A stretch of 64,000 bases of DNA from Limimonas halophila (GTDB lineage Bacteria > Pseudomonadota > Alphaproteobacteria > Kiloniellales > Rhodovibrionaceae). The position numbers and the translations under genes are program-made. A model generated the notes under the pieces. That model did no database searches, was not told the DNA's origin, and saw nothing but the letters and a program-made list of their open reading frames with translations. The stretch is from contig NZ_FNCE01000008.1 in NCBI RefSeq assembly GCF_900100655.1, forward strand, positions 62,001 to 126,000, given 5' to 3'. Positions 41,232-50,910 of the stretch are shown here, piece after piece. Position 1 is the stretch's first letter. Every line of letters starts with the position of its first letter.

Positions 41232-42185
41232 TCAGATCATCTCCGCCAGCCGGGCGAAGAAGTCGTCCCCGGCGCGCCGGCGCAGCTCGTGCCCGGCGTC
41301 GCGGGCGAGCGCCCCGGCGTCCGCGACCGGCCCCGTACGCTCGGTGGCCCAGCACTCGCTGCCGTCCGGCCAGGCAACCAGGGCGCGCACATACACCCGC
41401 TCGCCCGCAAGCGGTTCGACCAGCACGCCGATGGGCGTCTGGCAGGAGCCGTCCAGCACGTCCAGGCAGGCGCGTTCGGCGTGGACGCAGCGGGCCACGG
41501 CGGGATCGTCGATCGCGGACACCATCTCGCGCGTTCGCGTGTCGGCGGCGCGCGTTTCCAGCGCCAGCGCACCCTGGGCGACGCCCGGCAGCATTTCGGC
41601 GGGGTCGAGCACCGCCGTCGCCCGGTCCGCCATGTCCATGCGCGCCAGCCCGGCGTGGGCGAGCAGCGTGGCGTCGGCCTCGCCGTCGGCCAGCTTGCGC
41701 AGGCGGGTCTGAAGGTTGCCGCGGAAGGTGACGACGCGGACGTCCGGGCGCAGCGCCAGGATCTGGGCCTGGCGGCGCAGGCTGGCGGTGCCCACGCGCG
41801 CGCCCTCCGGCAACCCGGCGATCGTGGCGCTTTTCGGCGAGAACCAGGCATCGCGCGGGTCGGCGCGCTCGGGCACGGCGGCGAGGCTCAAGCCGTCCGG
41901 CAGCCAGGTCGGAACGTCCTTCAGCGAATGGACGGCGGCGTCGATGCGCCCGTCCAGCAGGGCGTCCTCCAGCTCCTTGGTGAAGAGGCCCTTGCCGCCG
42001 ATCTCGGCGAGGCGTCGCTTGGTCTCCACGTCGCCCGTGGTCTTGACGGGGACGATCTCGACGGCGTCGGGCGCCGCGAGCGCCGGGTTGGCGGCTTGCA
42101 GGCGCGCGCGCACGATCTCCGCCTGCCGCAGCGCCAGGGGACTGCCGCGGCTGCCCAGGCGGAGCGGGGGTGTGGCCGCTGTCAT
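41232..42185 (-). CDS. hemC: Hydroxymethylbilane synthase (porphobilinogen deaminase)
   Basis: 317 residues. It polymerises four porphobilinogen units. [15 protein letters not shown] opens the protein. [33 protein letters not shown] and RRQAQIL follow. The dipyrromethane cofactor cysteine is in [14 protein letters not shown] 42185 lies directly before the conserved start. It diverges from tsaD with a 56-base spacer that must contain both promoters. Confidence 0.96.
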   Translation of the reverse strand: MTAATPPLRLGSRGSPLALRQAEIVRARLQAANPALAAPDAVEIVPVKTTGDVETKRRLAEIGGKGLFTKELEDALLDGRIDAAVHSLKDVPTWLPDGLSLAAVPERADPRDAWFSPKSATIAGLPEGARVGTASLRRQAQILALRPDVRVVTFRGNLQTRLRKLADGEADATLLAHAGLARMDMADRATAVLDPAEMLPGVAQGALALETRAADTRTREMVSAIDDPAVARCVHAERACLDVLDGSCQTPIGVLVEPLAGERVYVRALVAWPDGSECWATERTGPVADAGALARDAGHELRRRAGDDFFARLAEMI

Positions 42186-42241
42186 GTGCGTGGTGTAGAA
42201 CCGGCGCGGAGCGAGAGCAAGCCACCGCACGGATCGCCGGG

Positions 42242-43303
42242 ATGCGCGTCCTCGGGATCGAGACCTCCTGCGACGAAACCGCCGCCGCCGTCGTCGACGG
42301 CGAGCGCCGGCTGTTGAGCAACCTGGTGGTGTCGCAGCTCGACGAGCACCGGCCGTTCGGCGGCGTCGTGCCCGAGGTCGCGGCGCGCGCCCACCTGGAA
42401 TACCTGGATTCGCTGATCGCGCGCGCCATGGACGATGCGGGCCTCGGCTACGGCGAGCTGGACGGCGTCGCCGCCACCGCCGGCCCCGGCCTCATCGGCG
42501 GGCTGTTCGTGGGGCTGATGACGGGCAAGGCCATCGCCGCCGCGCGCGATCTGCCGCTGATGGCGGTGAACCACCTGGAGGCGCACGCGCTGACGGCGCG
42601 GCTGACGGACGACCTGCCCTTCCCCTACCTCCTGTTGCTGGTTTCCGGCGGGCACTGCCAGCTCGTCGCCGTCGGCGGCGTGGGCCGCTACACCGTCTAC
42701 GGCGGCACGGTGGACGACGCCGTGGGCGAAGCCTTCGACAAGACGGCCAAGCTGCTCGGCCTGGGCTACCCCGGCGGCCCGGCGCTGGAGCGCGCAGCGG
42801 TGGACGGCGATCCGGCGCGCTTCCCGCTGCCGCGGCCGATGCTGGGGCGCGAGGGCTGCCGCATGTCGTTTTCCGGGCTGAAGACGGCGGTGCGCCACAC
42901 CGTCGAGCGCCTGGACACCCTGGACGAACGCACGGTCGGCGACCTCGCCGCCGCCTTCCAGGCGGCGGTGGCGGACGTGCTTGCGGACCGCTGCGCCAAC
43001 GCGCTGGACGCCTTCGCCCGCGACCACGGCGTGCCGGGGCCGCTGGTGGTCGCCGGCGGTGTGGCGGCCAACGCGGCGCTGCGCGCGCGCCTCGAAGATC
43101 TGGCGGGCGCGCGCGGAACGCGGCTGGTGGCGCCGCCGCTGGGCCTGTGTTCCGACAACGCCGCCATGATCGGCTGGGCGGGCGTGGAGCGCCTGCGCCT
43201 GGGCTGCACCGACGGCCTGGACGCGCGCGCCCGCCCGCGCTGGCCGTTAACGGAGATGAGTCCCGCGGACGTCGAAAAGGGAGCCGCGGCATGGAGCGCG
43301 TGA
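42242..43303 (+). CDS. tsaD: tRNA N6-threonylcarbamoyladenosine transferase TsaD
   Basis: 353 residues. It transfers threonylcarbamoyl to A37 of ANN-decoding tRNAs. [20 protein letters not shown] is the family start. The metal-binding histidines are in NHLEAHAL. The ATP-binding ASKHA blocks include [55 protein letters not shown] and [12 protein letters not shown]. Its stop lies inside gpsA (13-base overlap). Confidence 0.97.
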   Translation: MRVLGIETSCDETAAAVVDGERRLLSNLVVSQLDEHRPFGGVVPEVAARAHLEYLDSLIARAMDDAGLGYGELDGVAATAGPGLIGGLFVGLMTGKAIAAARDLPLMAVNHLEAHALTARLTDDLPFPYLLLLVSGGHCQLVAVGGVGRYTVYGGTVDDAVGEAFDKTAKLLGLGYPGGPALERAAVDGDPARFPLPRPMLGREGCRMSFSGLKTAVRHTVERLDTLDERTVGDLAAAFQAAVADVLADRCANALDAFARDHGVPGPLVVAGGVAANAALRARLEDLAGARGTRLVAPPLGLCSDNAAMIGWAGVERLRLGCTDGLDARARPRWPLTEMSPADVEKGAAAWSA

Positions 43304-44286
43304 GCATCATCGGCGCCGGCGCCTGGGGCACGGCACTGGCGCAGGCGGCGCGCCGGGCGGGCTGCGAGGTCACGCTCTGGGCGCACAATCCCGAGGTGGC
43401 GGAGACACTGGCGGTGCATCAGGAAAACCGCCACTACCTGCCGGGCATCCCGCTGGACCCGGCGATCCGGCCCACCGCCGACCTCACCCACGCCGCCGAG
43501 GCGGGCGACGTGCTGGTGCTCGCCACCCCGGCGCAGCACCTGCGCACGATCGCCGAGCGGCTGCATCCCGTGACGGGCGCGGAGGTGCCGGCGGTGATCG
43601 CGGCCAAGGGCCTGGAACGCGGCAGCAGCGCGCTGATGAGCGCCGTGCTCGCCGAGGCGCTGCCCGGCCGGCCGGCGGCCGTGCTCTCCGGCCCCACCTT
43701 CGCGGGCGAGGTCGCGCGCGGGCTGCCCGCCGCCGCCACGCTCGCCGCCGAGGACACCGAGGGCGCGGCGGCGCTGGTGGAGACGCTGGGCAGCCGCGCC
43801 TTCCGGCTCTACGCCAGCACGGACGTGGTTGGCGCCCAGATCGGCGGCGCGGTGAAGAACGTCGTCGCCATCGCGGCGGGCATCGTCGCCGGACGCGGGC
43901 TGGGCGAGAACGCACGCGCCGCGCTCATCACGCGCGGGCTGGCGGAGATCGGCCGCCTGGCGGTGGCCCGGGGCGCGCACGCGGAAACGCTGAGCGGGCT
44001 GTCGGGCCTGGGCGACCTGACGCTGACCTGCACCGGCATCGCCTCGCGCAACTACACGCTCGGGGTCGCGCTGGGCGAAGGGCACGCGCTGGCGGACGTG
44101 CTGGCGGCGCGGCGCAGCGTCACCGAGGGCATCCACACCGCCAAGGCCGTTACGGCGCTGGCCGAGCGCGCGGGCGTGGACATGCCCATCGCCGCGGGCG
44201 TGGACGCGGTGGTCAACCACGACGCGGCGCTCGACGACACGATCGACGCCCTGCTGGCGCGGCCCTTCCGGTCGGAGAGCCGATAA
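43291..44286 (+). CDS. gpsA: Glycerol-3-phosphate dehydrogenase (NAD(P)+)
   Basis: 331 residues. It makes sn-glycerol-3-phosphate for phospholipids. The nucleotide-binding [13 protein letters not shown] is followed by LWAHNPEVA and [24 protein letters not shown] precedes the catalytic Lys in [13 protein letters not shown], and [11 protein letters not shown] comes later. It is translationally coupled to tsaD by a 13-base overlap, a common alphaproteobacterial order. Confidence 0.97.
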   Translation: MERVSIIGAGAWGTALAQAARRAGCEVTLWAHNPEVAETLAVHQENRHYLPGIPLDPAIRPTADLTHAAEAGDVLVLATPAQHLRTIAERLHPVTGAEVPAVIAAKGLERGSSALMSAVLAEALPGRPAAVLSGPTFAGEVARGLPAAATLAAEDTEGAAALVETLGSRAFRLYASTDVVGAQIGGAVKNVVAIAAGIVAGRGLGENARAALITRGLAEIGRLAVARGAHAETLSGLSGLGDLTLTCTGIASRNYTLGVALGEGHALADVLAARRSVTEGIHTAKAVTALAERAGVDMPIAAGVDAVVNHDAALDDTIDALLARPFRSESR

Positions 44287-44337
44287 GGGCGTCACCGCCC
44301 CTGGTCATGGGAACCCGCCGACGCTAGGTAGAGGGCC

Positions 44338-44529
44338 ATGAACACGCTGGTCACCATCCTGCTCGTGCTCGCCCTCCTGATCACGGTGGGCGTGCTCTTC
44401 TCGGGCCTCATCGTCATGGCGCGCGGCGGTGAGGTGAACCGCAAGTACGGCAACAAGCTCATGCGCTACCGCGTCGTCTGCCAGGGCGTCGCGCTGGGGC
44501 TGCTGGCGATCGCCTTCATGATCGGCTAA
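44338..44529 (+). CDS. HIG1-like twin-transmembrane protein
   Basis: 63 residues with two transmembrane helices (about 4-27 and 45-62). The connecting loop GGEVNRKYGNKLMRYRVVCQG matches the small HIG1/hypoxia-induced family found beside gpsA in alphaproteobacteria. Mitochondrial relatives associate with cytochrome oxidase complexes; the bacterial role is not proven. It sits 51 bases after gpsA and is the last high-GC gene before the AT-rich island. Confidence 0.8.
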   Translation: MNTLVTILLVLALLITVGVLFSGLIVMARGGEVNRKYGNKLMRYRVVCQGVALGLLAIAFMIG

Positions 44530-46248
44530 CAGTTGCAATCAAACAATTGCGCAGCGCATACAAGGAACCGGCTTACTATTCAAGCAATCTAAGACAAACC
44601 ATGCGAAAATTCGTAATAGTCCAATAAGGCCAATGTCTTGCGAATTTCTGACTTCGCATCGCTATAATAACTCTCGTACACATTATGAACCAGCGAAAGG
44701 CAGTAAGGAAAATCTACTTCATCTGGGTTCAGGCTTTGCAGGGCATGTAAAAGCTGTCGCGCCTTGGCTAAACTTCCTAAATCTATTTCATCTTTATTTA
44801 TAATTTTGTCGCGGATCGGCTTAATTTTCTCGGATATTTTGTACGTCTTTGGCATCTCCGTGTTTTTTAATATTTGAACTTTCTTGTTTCGAGCAGACGA
44901 GAAACTTGTGTCTGTGCTCTCTAAAAATGAAACGGCTTGCTTCCGCGTCATTCCAGATAAATATACGTAGTAATACAGAGGTCCCCACCAGGAGGGCACT
45001 TGAGATAGTGCCTTTAAATAAGCTTTTGGGGTTTTGATATTTGACTGCTTCATGAACGCTTCTAAAATATCTGTCTCAAGAATGACATCCTTTTGTATTT
45101 CTACCTTACCAGTGTCTGACAAAACCGTTGTTACTGGCTCTACTTCACCTACTATCCGAAGTGTCGGCGCTCCCTCTGTTTCTGATAATCTACCGTGCCT
45201 AATGAAATTTATTTCTCCAAGCAAAGATTCATCAATATATAAAGAGCCGCCTGGACCCTCGACCATCCCATCAACTGTATTTAGTATACCGACATTTTCT
45301 GCACCAATCTTACCTACACGCTGAATTAGGTCATGCCAGCGTTGTTCGATTTGTCTATCGCGTTCTTGCAATATATTTTGCAGATCTGCAATACGTATAA
45401 GATTATTCTCACCACTATATCTATAATATATCTGACCTTCGGAAATTTTTTGTCCGTCTTTTTTTATCATAACTGGTTTTATAGGTGCTTCCTGTACATA
45501 CAGAACTGCCAAATCCTCCCCACCCCTATTAATCTTTAGACGCTTCCAATACACAGATGGCGAAACCCTACTATTTATTGCATTATTTATCTTCTTTGTG
45601 TCTTCTTTCCAAAATTTTTTGTCCTTTAGACCTACAATTTTCCAATCATTGTCCTGCACTCCGAAAACGATATACCCACCTTTATTATTTGCCATTCCGC
45701 AAATCGTTCTAGAGTATTCGTCAAACGCGTTCAACTGAAAACTCTTCTTACATTCAATTATATCGCTTTCATCAATATTTAAATAGTGATTGTCATTCTC
45801 GTCCTCCGGAAGAATTCGGAATAGCTCTTCTTTCGATTCTGGATGAAACTTATATCTACCAGAGTTATTGTAATTATCAAGAAAATTTTTTAAATCTTGG
45901 TACGTCGCCGGAGAAACATCGTGATATATTTTTCCATCTTGAATTTGACTTATTCTTCCTTGATTTACGGTTCTTTCGGGGTAGCTGAAGAATGACAATA
46001 TCTCTTGATTGTTAAAATATCCGGTATTTATCATCGCCTTAATTAAAGATACTTCCTGTCTGGTCAACTTATTTTTCTTCGCCATCGCTTACACCTACTT
46101 TAGAATTTATAACAAGGTTGTAGGCATATACATTAACAACAAATGGATGAAGCTCGTCAAGGTTGATCTCGATGGATTGCACTAGATGCGCGATTGCAAT
46201 ATCTCTGTATTCGAACATTTATCTGAAGCAAAAGGTTAAATGTGAAAG
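44530..46248. mobile_element. AT-rich genomic island carrying one gene
   Basis: About 1.7 kb of roughly 35-40% G+C by eye, within ~70% G+C DNA. The edges are sharp: right after the HIG1-like stop at 44529 and at the bestrophin stop at 46249. It contains the AlbA_2 gene and AT-rich flanks. TTGCAATC at 44533-44540 recurs inverted as GATTGCAA at 46192-46199, near both ends, but eight bases could be chance. No integrase, transposase or clear direct repeat is visible. Horizontal acquisition is inferred from composition alone. Confidence 0.65.
44589..46085 (-). CDS. HTH plus Schlafen/AlbA_2 domain protein, horizontally acquired
   Basis: 498 residues. The N-terminus (8-50) is HTH-like: RQEVSLIKAMINTGYFNNQEILSFF, then RTVNQGRISQI. 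Residues ~100-235 are an AlbA_2/Schlafen core: E106-SDII-E111-C-K113, ICGMANNKGGYIVFGVQD (Asp145), and YYRYSGEN. The acidic residues and lysine are arranged as in nucleolytic Schlafen cores, so nuclease activity is conceivable. Residues 240-498 are unrecognised, helical and Lys/Asn/Ile-rich. Codon usage is strongly A/T-ending, unlike every neighbour. Relatives occur as solitary regulators or putative defence genes; no partner gene is present here. Only a weak AGGTG ribosome-binding site precedes ATG 46085. Confidence 0.8.
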   Translation of the reverse strand: MAKKNKLTRQEVSLIKAMINTGYFNNQEILSFFSYPERTVNQGRISQIQDGKIYHDVSPATYQDLKNFLDNYNNSGRYKFHPESKEELFRILPEDENDNHYLNIDESDIIECKKSFQLNAFDEYSRTICGMANNKGGYIVFGVQDNDWKIVGLKDKKFWKEDTKKINNAINSRVSPSVYWKRLKINRGGEDLAVLYVQEAPIKPVMIKKDGQKISEGQIYYRYSGENNLIRIADLQNILQERDRQIEQRWHDLIQRVGKIGAENVGILNTVDGMVEGPGGSLYIDESLLGEINFIRHGRLSETEGAPTLRIVGEVEPVTTVLSDTGKVEIQKDVILETDILEAFMKQSNIKTPKAYLKALSQVPSWWGPLYYYVYLSGMTRKQAVSFLESTDTSFSSARNKKVQILKNTEMPKTYKISEKIKPIRDKIINKDEIDLGSLAKARQLLHALQSLNPDEVDFPYCLSLVHNVYESYYSDAKSEIRKTLALLDYYEFSHGLS

Positions 46249-47175
46249 TCAGGGCAGGTAGTAGCCCGCCGGCCGGACGGGGTCGGGCAGGTCTTCCTCC
46301 CCCAGTGCCTCGCGCAGGTTGATTTCGATCGTGCGGCTCATCGTCTTGAGCGCCAGGTCGTGCTGCGAGGTGCCGAAGGGGTTTTCCAGCTCCTCGCTGA
46401 GCGCGTCCAGCCCGAAGAAGGTGTAGGCGACGATCGCCGCCACGAGGGGCGTGAGCAGCCCAAGCGTGTCCACCAGCCCGAACGGCAGCAGCAGGCAGTA
46501 CATATAGGCCGTGCGGTGGAGCAGCAGGGTGTAGGCGAAGGGCAGCGGCGTGTTCAGGATGCGCTCGCACGCGCCCTGCACGCCCGCCAAGGCCGTAATC
46601 CGCTCCTCCAGCACGCGCCCCAGGATGTCCGTGGTCAGGCCGCGGCGCAGGCTGTTGCTGAGTTCCCCGCCAAGATGGCGCAGGATGGCGTCGGGGAGGT
46701 TGCGGCTGGCGCGCAGGGCGGGCACGTCGTCGCGGTCCAGAAAGGGCGCGATCTCGGCCCACGGGTCGCTGCCGCGCAGGTGGTGGCGCAGGGCGTGGGT
46801 GAAGGCGATGGTCAGCCGCGTCATGCGTTCCTGGGCCGCGCGGCCGGCGTCGCCGCTGGTGTCGAGCAGCGTGCCCGCCTCGCGCGCGAGCGAGCGCGTG
46901 TCGATGACGAGCTGGCCCCACTGCTTGCGGGCCTCCCACCAACGGTCGTAGCAGGCGTTGTTGCGGAAGCCGAGGAAGATGGACAGCGCCAGCCCGATCA
47001 GGCCGAAGGGCGCGGCGCTGAACGTCAGGAAGTGTTCGGGATACCGCGCGTGCAGCGCCGTCACGACCGCGCCGAGCGCGAAGATCGCCACGATCTGCGG
47101 CGCGATCTGGGGCACGATCGAGCCGCGCATGACGAAGAAGAGGCTGAGAATGCTCGGGCGGTCGCGCACGATCAT
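46249..47175 (-). CDS. Bestrophin-like membrane channel (UPF0187)
   Basis: 308 residues. It matches bacterial bestrophin homologues: FFVMRGSIVPQIAPQIVAIFALGAVVTA, LIGLALSIFLGFRNNACYDRWWEARKQWGQLVIDTRSLAR, and PLPFAYTLLLHRTAYMYCLLLPFGLVDTLG. The C-terminal ELENPFGTSQHDLAL has the typical E-x-E-x-PFG motif. Hydrophobic helices lie at about 20-45, 50-72, 205-230 and 235-258. Bacterial relatives conduct cations or anions; selectivity is not readable here. Confidence 0.9.
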   Translation of the reverse strand: MIVRDRPSILSLFFVMRGSIVPQIAPQIVAIFALGAVVTALHARYPEHFLTFSAAPFGLIGLALSIFLGFRNNACYDRWWEARKQWGQLVIDTRSLAREAGTLLDTSGDAGRAAQERMTRLTIAFTHALRHHLRGSDPWAEIAPFLDRDDVPALRASRNLPDAILRHLGGELSNSLRRGLTTDILGRVLEERITALAGVQGACERILNTPLPFAYTLLLHRTAYMYCLLLPFGLVDTLGLLTPLVAAIVAYTFFGLDALSEELENPFGTSQHDLALKTMSRTIEINLREALGEEDLPDPVRPAGYYLP

Positions 47176-47294
47176 GGGCGGGCGCTCGGCGTGTGCGGTC
47201 TTGGCGGGCGGCGGCGTGATCTAAACGCCGGTTAAACCTCCCGCGTGCGCGTGGGCGACGGACACGCGGCGATTTCCGCCGCCCACCCGGCCGT

Positions 47295-48464
47295 CTAGCG
47301 CGTGTGCTCGCCGCTCCGGTCGGCCCAGGTGACGGCGCGCTGATCGCCCTCGCTCCCCGCCGGGACCTCGCTCGGGCGATGGCGCAACAGCACCGCGGGC
47401 AGGATGGCGCTGGTCAGCACGGCCAGCACGATGGCGGCGTAGTCGCCCTGGGTGAGCACGCCCGCTTCCAGCCCCGTGCCGGCGGCGACGATCCCGAAGC
47501 TCAGGCGGTAGTTGAAGATCAGCCCGGCCATGCGGGCGTTGATGCCCATGAGCTTGCGTGCCGGGTAGGCCGTGCCCACGAACTTCAGCGCCGTCGCCAC
47601 CGCCAGCAGCGCCGCCGCCGCGACCAGGACCTCCGGCGTGATGGCGCGCACGTCGAGCTGCGTGCCCGCGTGCAGGAAGAACACGGGCGCGAACAGCCCG
47701 AACACCAGCCCCTTGAGCTTCTGCTCCACGGCCTCGTGCTCGACCACCACGCGCGACATCGCCACGCCCACCGCGAAGGCCACGGTCGCGGGGTGGATGC
47801 CGCCGACGTTCTCCACGGTGAAACCCAGCCCGATCAGCACGACCAGCAGGAAGCGCAGCTCCGGCTCGGCGACCGACCCCTTGTAGCGCTTGAACACCCA
47901 CTCCCCGGCGCGCGGCAGGCCGAAGAAGGTGCCCACGAGCACCAGCACGATGATGGCGGTGCCCCACCCGGCGTCGCCGAGCAGCGCGGCCAGCGTGACC
48001 ATGCTGATGACGTCGACCACCGTGGCCGAGGCGAGGATGCCCTGCCCCTGCGCCGTGGGCAGCATCCCGCGCTCCTTCAGCGCCGGGTAGACGAGCGCCA
48101 GCGAGGTCGTGGACATGGCCACGCCCACCAGCGCCGCGGGCAGCGGGGCCAGCCCCGCGACCCAGTAGGCCAGCGCGAACACACCCACGAAGGGCGCGAC
48201 GAAGGACGAGACGCCCACGCCGACGCAGCCGCGCCACATCCAGCGCAGGCGGCGCATGTCCACCTCGAACCCGGCGGTGAACATCAGCGCGATCATGCCC
48301 AGGTCGGCCAGCAGCTCCAGCCAGGTGACCTCGTGCAGGTCGACGACCAGCGCACCCAGGACGATGCCCGCGATGATCTCCAGGAAGGCGCTGGACACAC
48401 GCAGCTCCAGCGCCACCGCGGCGGCCACCACCAGCGCCACGGCCATCAGTAGGGATGCGTCCAC
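47295..48464 (-). CDS. CPA2-type cation/proton antiporter
   Basis: 389 residues from a GTG start with GGAGG 8 bases upstream. About eleven to twelve hydrophobic helices with Na_H_Exchanger features: VSSAFLEIIAGIVLGAL, ADLGMIALMFTAGFEVDMRRLR, STTSLALVYPALKERG, GQGILASATVVDVISMVTLAALLG (Asp in the transport core) and APVFFLHAGTQLD. There is no C-terminal TrkA-N domain, unlike KefC. It probably exchanges Na+ or K+ for H+ at the inner membrane. An in-frame start at 48536 would add a poorly supported extension. Confidence 0.88.
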   Translation of the reverse strand: MDASLLMAVALVVAAAVALELRVSSAFLEIIAGIVLGALVVDLHEVTWLELLADLGMIALMFTAGFEVDMRRLRWMWRGCVGVGVSSFVAPFVGVFALAYWVAGLAPLPAALVGVAMSTTSLALVYPALKERGMLPTAQGQGILASATVVDVISMVTLAALLGDAGWGTAIIVLVLVGTFFGLPRAGEWVFKRYKGSVAEPELRFLLVVLIGLGFTVENVGGIHPATVAFAVGVAMSRVVVEHEAVEQKLKGLVFGLFAPVFFLHAGTQLDVRAITPEVLVAAAALLAVATALKFVGTAYPARKLMGINARMAGLIFNYRLSFGIVAAGTGLEAGVLTQGDYAAIVLAVLTSAILPAVLLRHRPSEVPAGSEGDQRAVTWADRSGEHTR

Positions 48465-48574
48465 GGCCGCGCCCTCCCTGTCGCCCGGGTTTTCGGAAAA
48501 GACGGTTCGCACCCCTAAACCGGGCGCGCGGCGCACACAATGAAAAGGTATGTGTCAGAGACGCGGGAGGGCGA

Positions 48575-49909
48575 TCAGCCGTTCTCGCGCAGCACGGACC
48601 CGGCCAGATAGAGCGAGCCGCAGACCAGCACGCGCGCCCGCTCGCCCCCGCTGGCGGCCAGACGGTCCAGCGCCGCGCGCACCGAATCGGCGGCGGTCAC
48701 GGTCCCCGCCCCCGCCTCGCGCGCCCGCTCGGCCAGGGTGGCGGCGTCGAAGCTGTTGGGCTCGTCCGGCACGGGAACGGCCGTGACGCTGGCCGCGCGG
48801 TCGGCGAAGGGCGCCATGAAGGCCGCCGGGTCCTTGGAGGTGATCATGCCCACGACGACGTGGATGGGCGTCTCGGGCTCGCCCGTGCGCCAGCGGTCCA
48901 GCGCGGCGGCGAGCGCGCGCCCGGCGGCGGGGTTGTGCCCGCCGTCCAGCCACAGCTCCCAGTTTTCCGGGAGGCGTTCGGCGAGCGCGCCCTCGGTCAG
49001 GCGCTGCATGCGGCCCGGCCAGGTGGCGCTCGCCAGCCCCTCGCGGATGGCGGCGTCGGGGAGCGTGTAGCGGTCCAGCCGGTCGGTGCAGGCAACGGCG
49101 TGGGCCGCGTTGTCGAGCTGATAGGGGCCGAGGAGGCGCGGGGCGGGATAGCGGCGCGCGCTGCCGTCGCGGCCGGTATGGGTGAACGCCGTGCCGTCGG
49201 AAGCCGGCTCGGCGTGCCAGTCCCGGCCGCCGAGGTCGAGCGGCGCGCCCACGGCCTCGGCGCGTGCGCGCAGGACAGCCGCGGCCTCGTCCGGCTGGGG
49301 CGCGGCGACACAGGGCACGCCCGGCTTCATGATCCCGGCCTTCTCGCCCGCGATCGTGGCCAGATCGCCGCCCAGGAAGTCCATGTGGTCCAGGCCGATG
49401 GGCGTGATCGCGGTGAGCTCGGGCCGCTCGATCACGTTCGTGGCGTCCAGCCGCCCGCCCAGGCCGGTTTCCAGCAGCAGCACGTCGGCCGGCGTGCGCG
49501 CGAAGGCCAGGAAGGCGGCGCAGGTCGTGATCTCGAAGAAGGTGATGGGCTCGCCGCCGTTGGCGCGCTCGGCCTCCTCCAGCAGCGCCAGCAGGTCCGG
49601 CTCGCCGATGGGCTGGCCGGCGAGCTGGATGCGCTCGTGGAACCACACGAGGTGCGGCGAGGTGGCGACGTGGACGCGGTAGCCCGCCGCCGAGAGCATC
49701 GCCCGCAGGAAGGCGATCAGCGAGCCCTTGCCGTTCGTGCCGGCGACGTGGATCACCGGCGGCAGCGCGCGCTCGGGATGGCCCAGGCGCGCCAGCAGGG
49801 TGTGCACGCGCTTCAGCGAGAGGTCGATCAGCTTGGGGTGCAGCGCCATCAGGCGCTGTAGCACGCGGTCGCTGCCGGTGCCGGCCGCCGGGGTGTCCTG
49901 GGGCGCCAT
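48575..49909 (-). CDS. folC: Folylpolyglutamate / dihydrofolate synthase
   Basis: 444 residues. It adds dihydropteroate to glutamate and extends folate glutamate tails. VIHVAGTNGKGSLIAFLRAML is the ATP loop. TSPHLVWFHERIQL, TFFEITTCAAFLAFA, LLETGLGGRLDATNVI, GLDHMDFLGGDLATIAGEKAGIMKPG and WLDGGHNPAAG follow. It is the last gene of the trpB-trpA-accD-folC run, 44 bases after accD. Confidence 0.96.
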   Translation of the reverse strand: MAPQDTPAAGTGSDRVLQRLMALHPKLIDLSLKRVHTLLARLGHPERALPPVIHVAGTNGKGSLIAFLRAMLSAAGYRVHVATSPHLVWFHERIQLAGQPIGEPDLLALLEEAERANGGEPITFFEITTCAAFLAFARTPADVLLLETGLGGRLDATNVIERPELTAITPIGLDHMDFLGGDLATIAGEKAGIMKPGVPCVAAPQPDEAAAVLRARAEAVGAPLDLGGRDWHAEPASDGTAFTHTGRDGSARRYPAPRLLGPYQLDNAAHAVACTDRLDRYTLPDAAIREGLASATWPGRMQRLTEGALAERLPENWELWLDGGHNPAAGRALAAALDRWRTGEPETPIHVVVGMITSKDPAAFMAPFADRAASVTAVPVPDEPNSFDAATLAERAREAGAGTVTAADSVRAALDRLAASGGERARVLVCGSLYLAGSVLRENG

Positions 49910-49953
49910 CGCGGCGTCTCCGGGTTGTCGGGGGTGCGGAACGCGGGGGCCGA

Positions 49954-50910
49954 TTATTCCGCGGCCTGGCGTTCCTCGCCGGCGGCCGCCGTCTCGTCCA
50001 GGCTCGGGTTCTCGGGAAGGGCATCCGCCGCCTCCGCCAGCGGGATGACCGTGCTTCGCGGCTCGCGGCGCTGGAAGAGGTCGATGAGCTGGCCGAGCGT
50101 CGCGCCCATCTCGCGCCGGTCCACCACCATGTCCACCATGCCGTGGTCGCGCAGATACTCGGCGCGCTGGAAGCCGTCCGGCAGCTTCTGGCGGATGGTT
50201 TCCTCGATCACGCGCGCCCCGGCGAAGCCGATCGTGGCGCCGGGCTCGGCGAGGTTGATGTCGCCCAGCATGGCGAAGGAGGCGGTGACGCCGCCCGTGG
50301 TGGGATCGGTGAGCAGCACGAGGTAAGGCAGGCCGGCTTCCTTCACCATGTCCACCGCGATGGTCGTCCTGGGCATCTGCATGAGGGAGAGGATGCCCTC
50401 CTGCATGCGCGCGCCGCCGGAGGCCGGGATGGCGAGCAGCGGCGCGCCCTTGTCCACCGCCAGGCGCGCGGCCATGACCAGGGACTCGCCCACGGCCACG
50501 CCCATCGAGCCGCCCATGAAGGCGAAGTTGAAGGCCGCCACCACCAGCGGATAGCCGTTCACCGTCCCGTGGGCGACGATGATGGCCTCGCTTTCCTCCG
50601 TCTTGTTGCGCGATTCGCGCAGGCGCTCCGAGTAGCGCTTGCGGTCGCGGAAGCGCAGCGGGTCCGTCACCGTCTCCGGCAGCGGCTCGGCCACGTACTC
50701 GCCGTCGTCGAACAGCAGCTCCAGGCGCTTGCGCGCGCCGATGCGCATGTGGTGGCCGCAGTGCGTGCACACGCGCAGATTGTTGGCGAGATCGCGGTGG
50801 AAGATCATCTGCCCGCACGAATCGCACTTCTCCCAGAGGTTCTCCGGGATGTCCGAGCGCGTGACGAGGGCGCGGAACTTCGGGCGGACGTAGTTGGAGA
50901 TCCAGCTCAT
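49954..50910 (-). CDS. accD: Acetyl-CoA carboxylase carboxyltransferase, beta subunit
   Basis: 318 residues. It transfers the carboxyl group from biotin to acetyl-CoA with AccA. The N-terminal zinc finger has two CxxC pairs (CDSCG...CTHCG). The crotonase-fold core includes [58 protein letters not shown] and [26 protein letters not shown]. The start overlaps the trpA stop (ATGA), so it is coupled. The acidic Ala/Glu tail is typical. Confidence 0.97.
   Translation of the reverse strand: MSWISNYVRPKFRALVTRSDIPENLWEKCDSCGQMIFHRDLANNLRVCTHCGHHMRIGARKRLELLFDDGEYVAEPLPETVTDPLRFRDRKRYSERLRESRNKTEESEAIIVAHGTVNGYPLVVAAFNFAFMGGSMGVAVGESLVMAARLAVDKGAPLLAIPASGGARMQEGILSLMQMPRTTIAVDMVKEAGLPYLVLLTDPTTGGVTASFAMLGDINLAEPGATIGFAGARVIEETIRQKLPDGFQRAEYLRDHGMVDMVVDRREMGATLGQLIDLFQRREPRSTVIPLAEAADALPENPSLDETAAAGEERQAAE

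Noticed and set aside
45034-45539. Plus-strand frames inside the AT-rich island (45034-45324 and 45333-45539)
   Set aside because: Both lie antisense to the AlbA_2 gene and lack ribosome-binding sites; the minus strand shows clear domain motifs.
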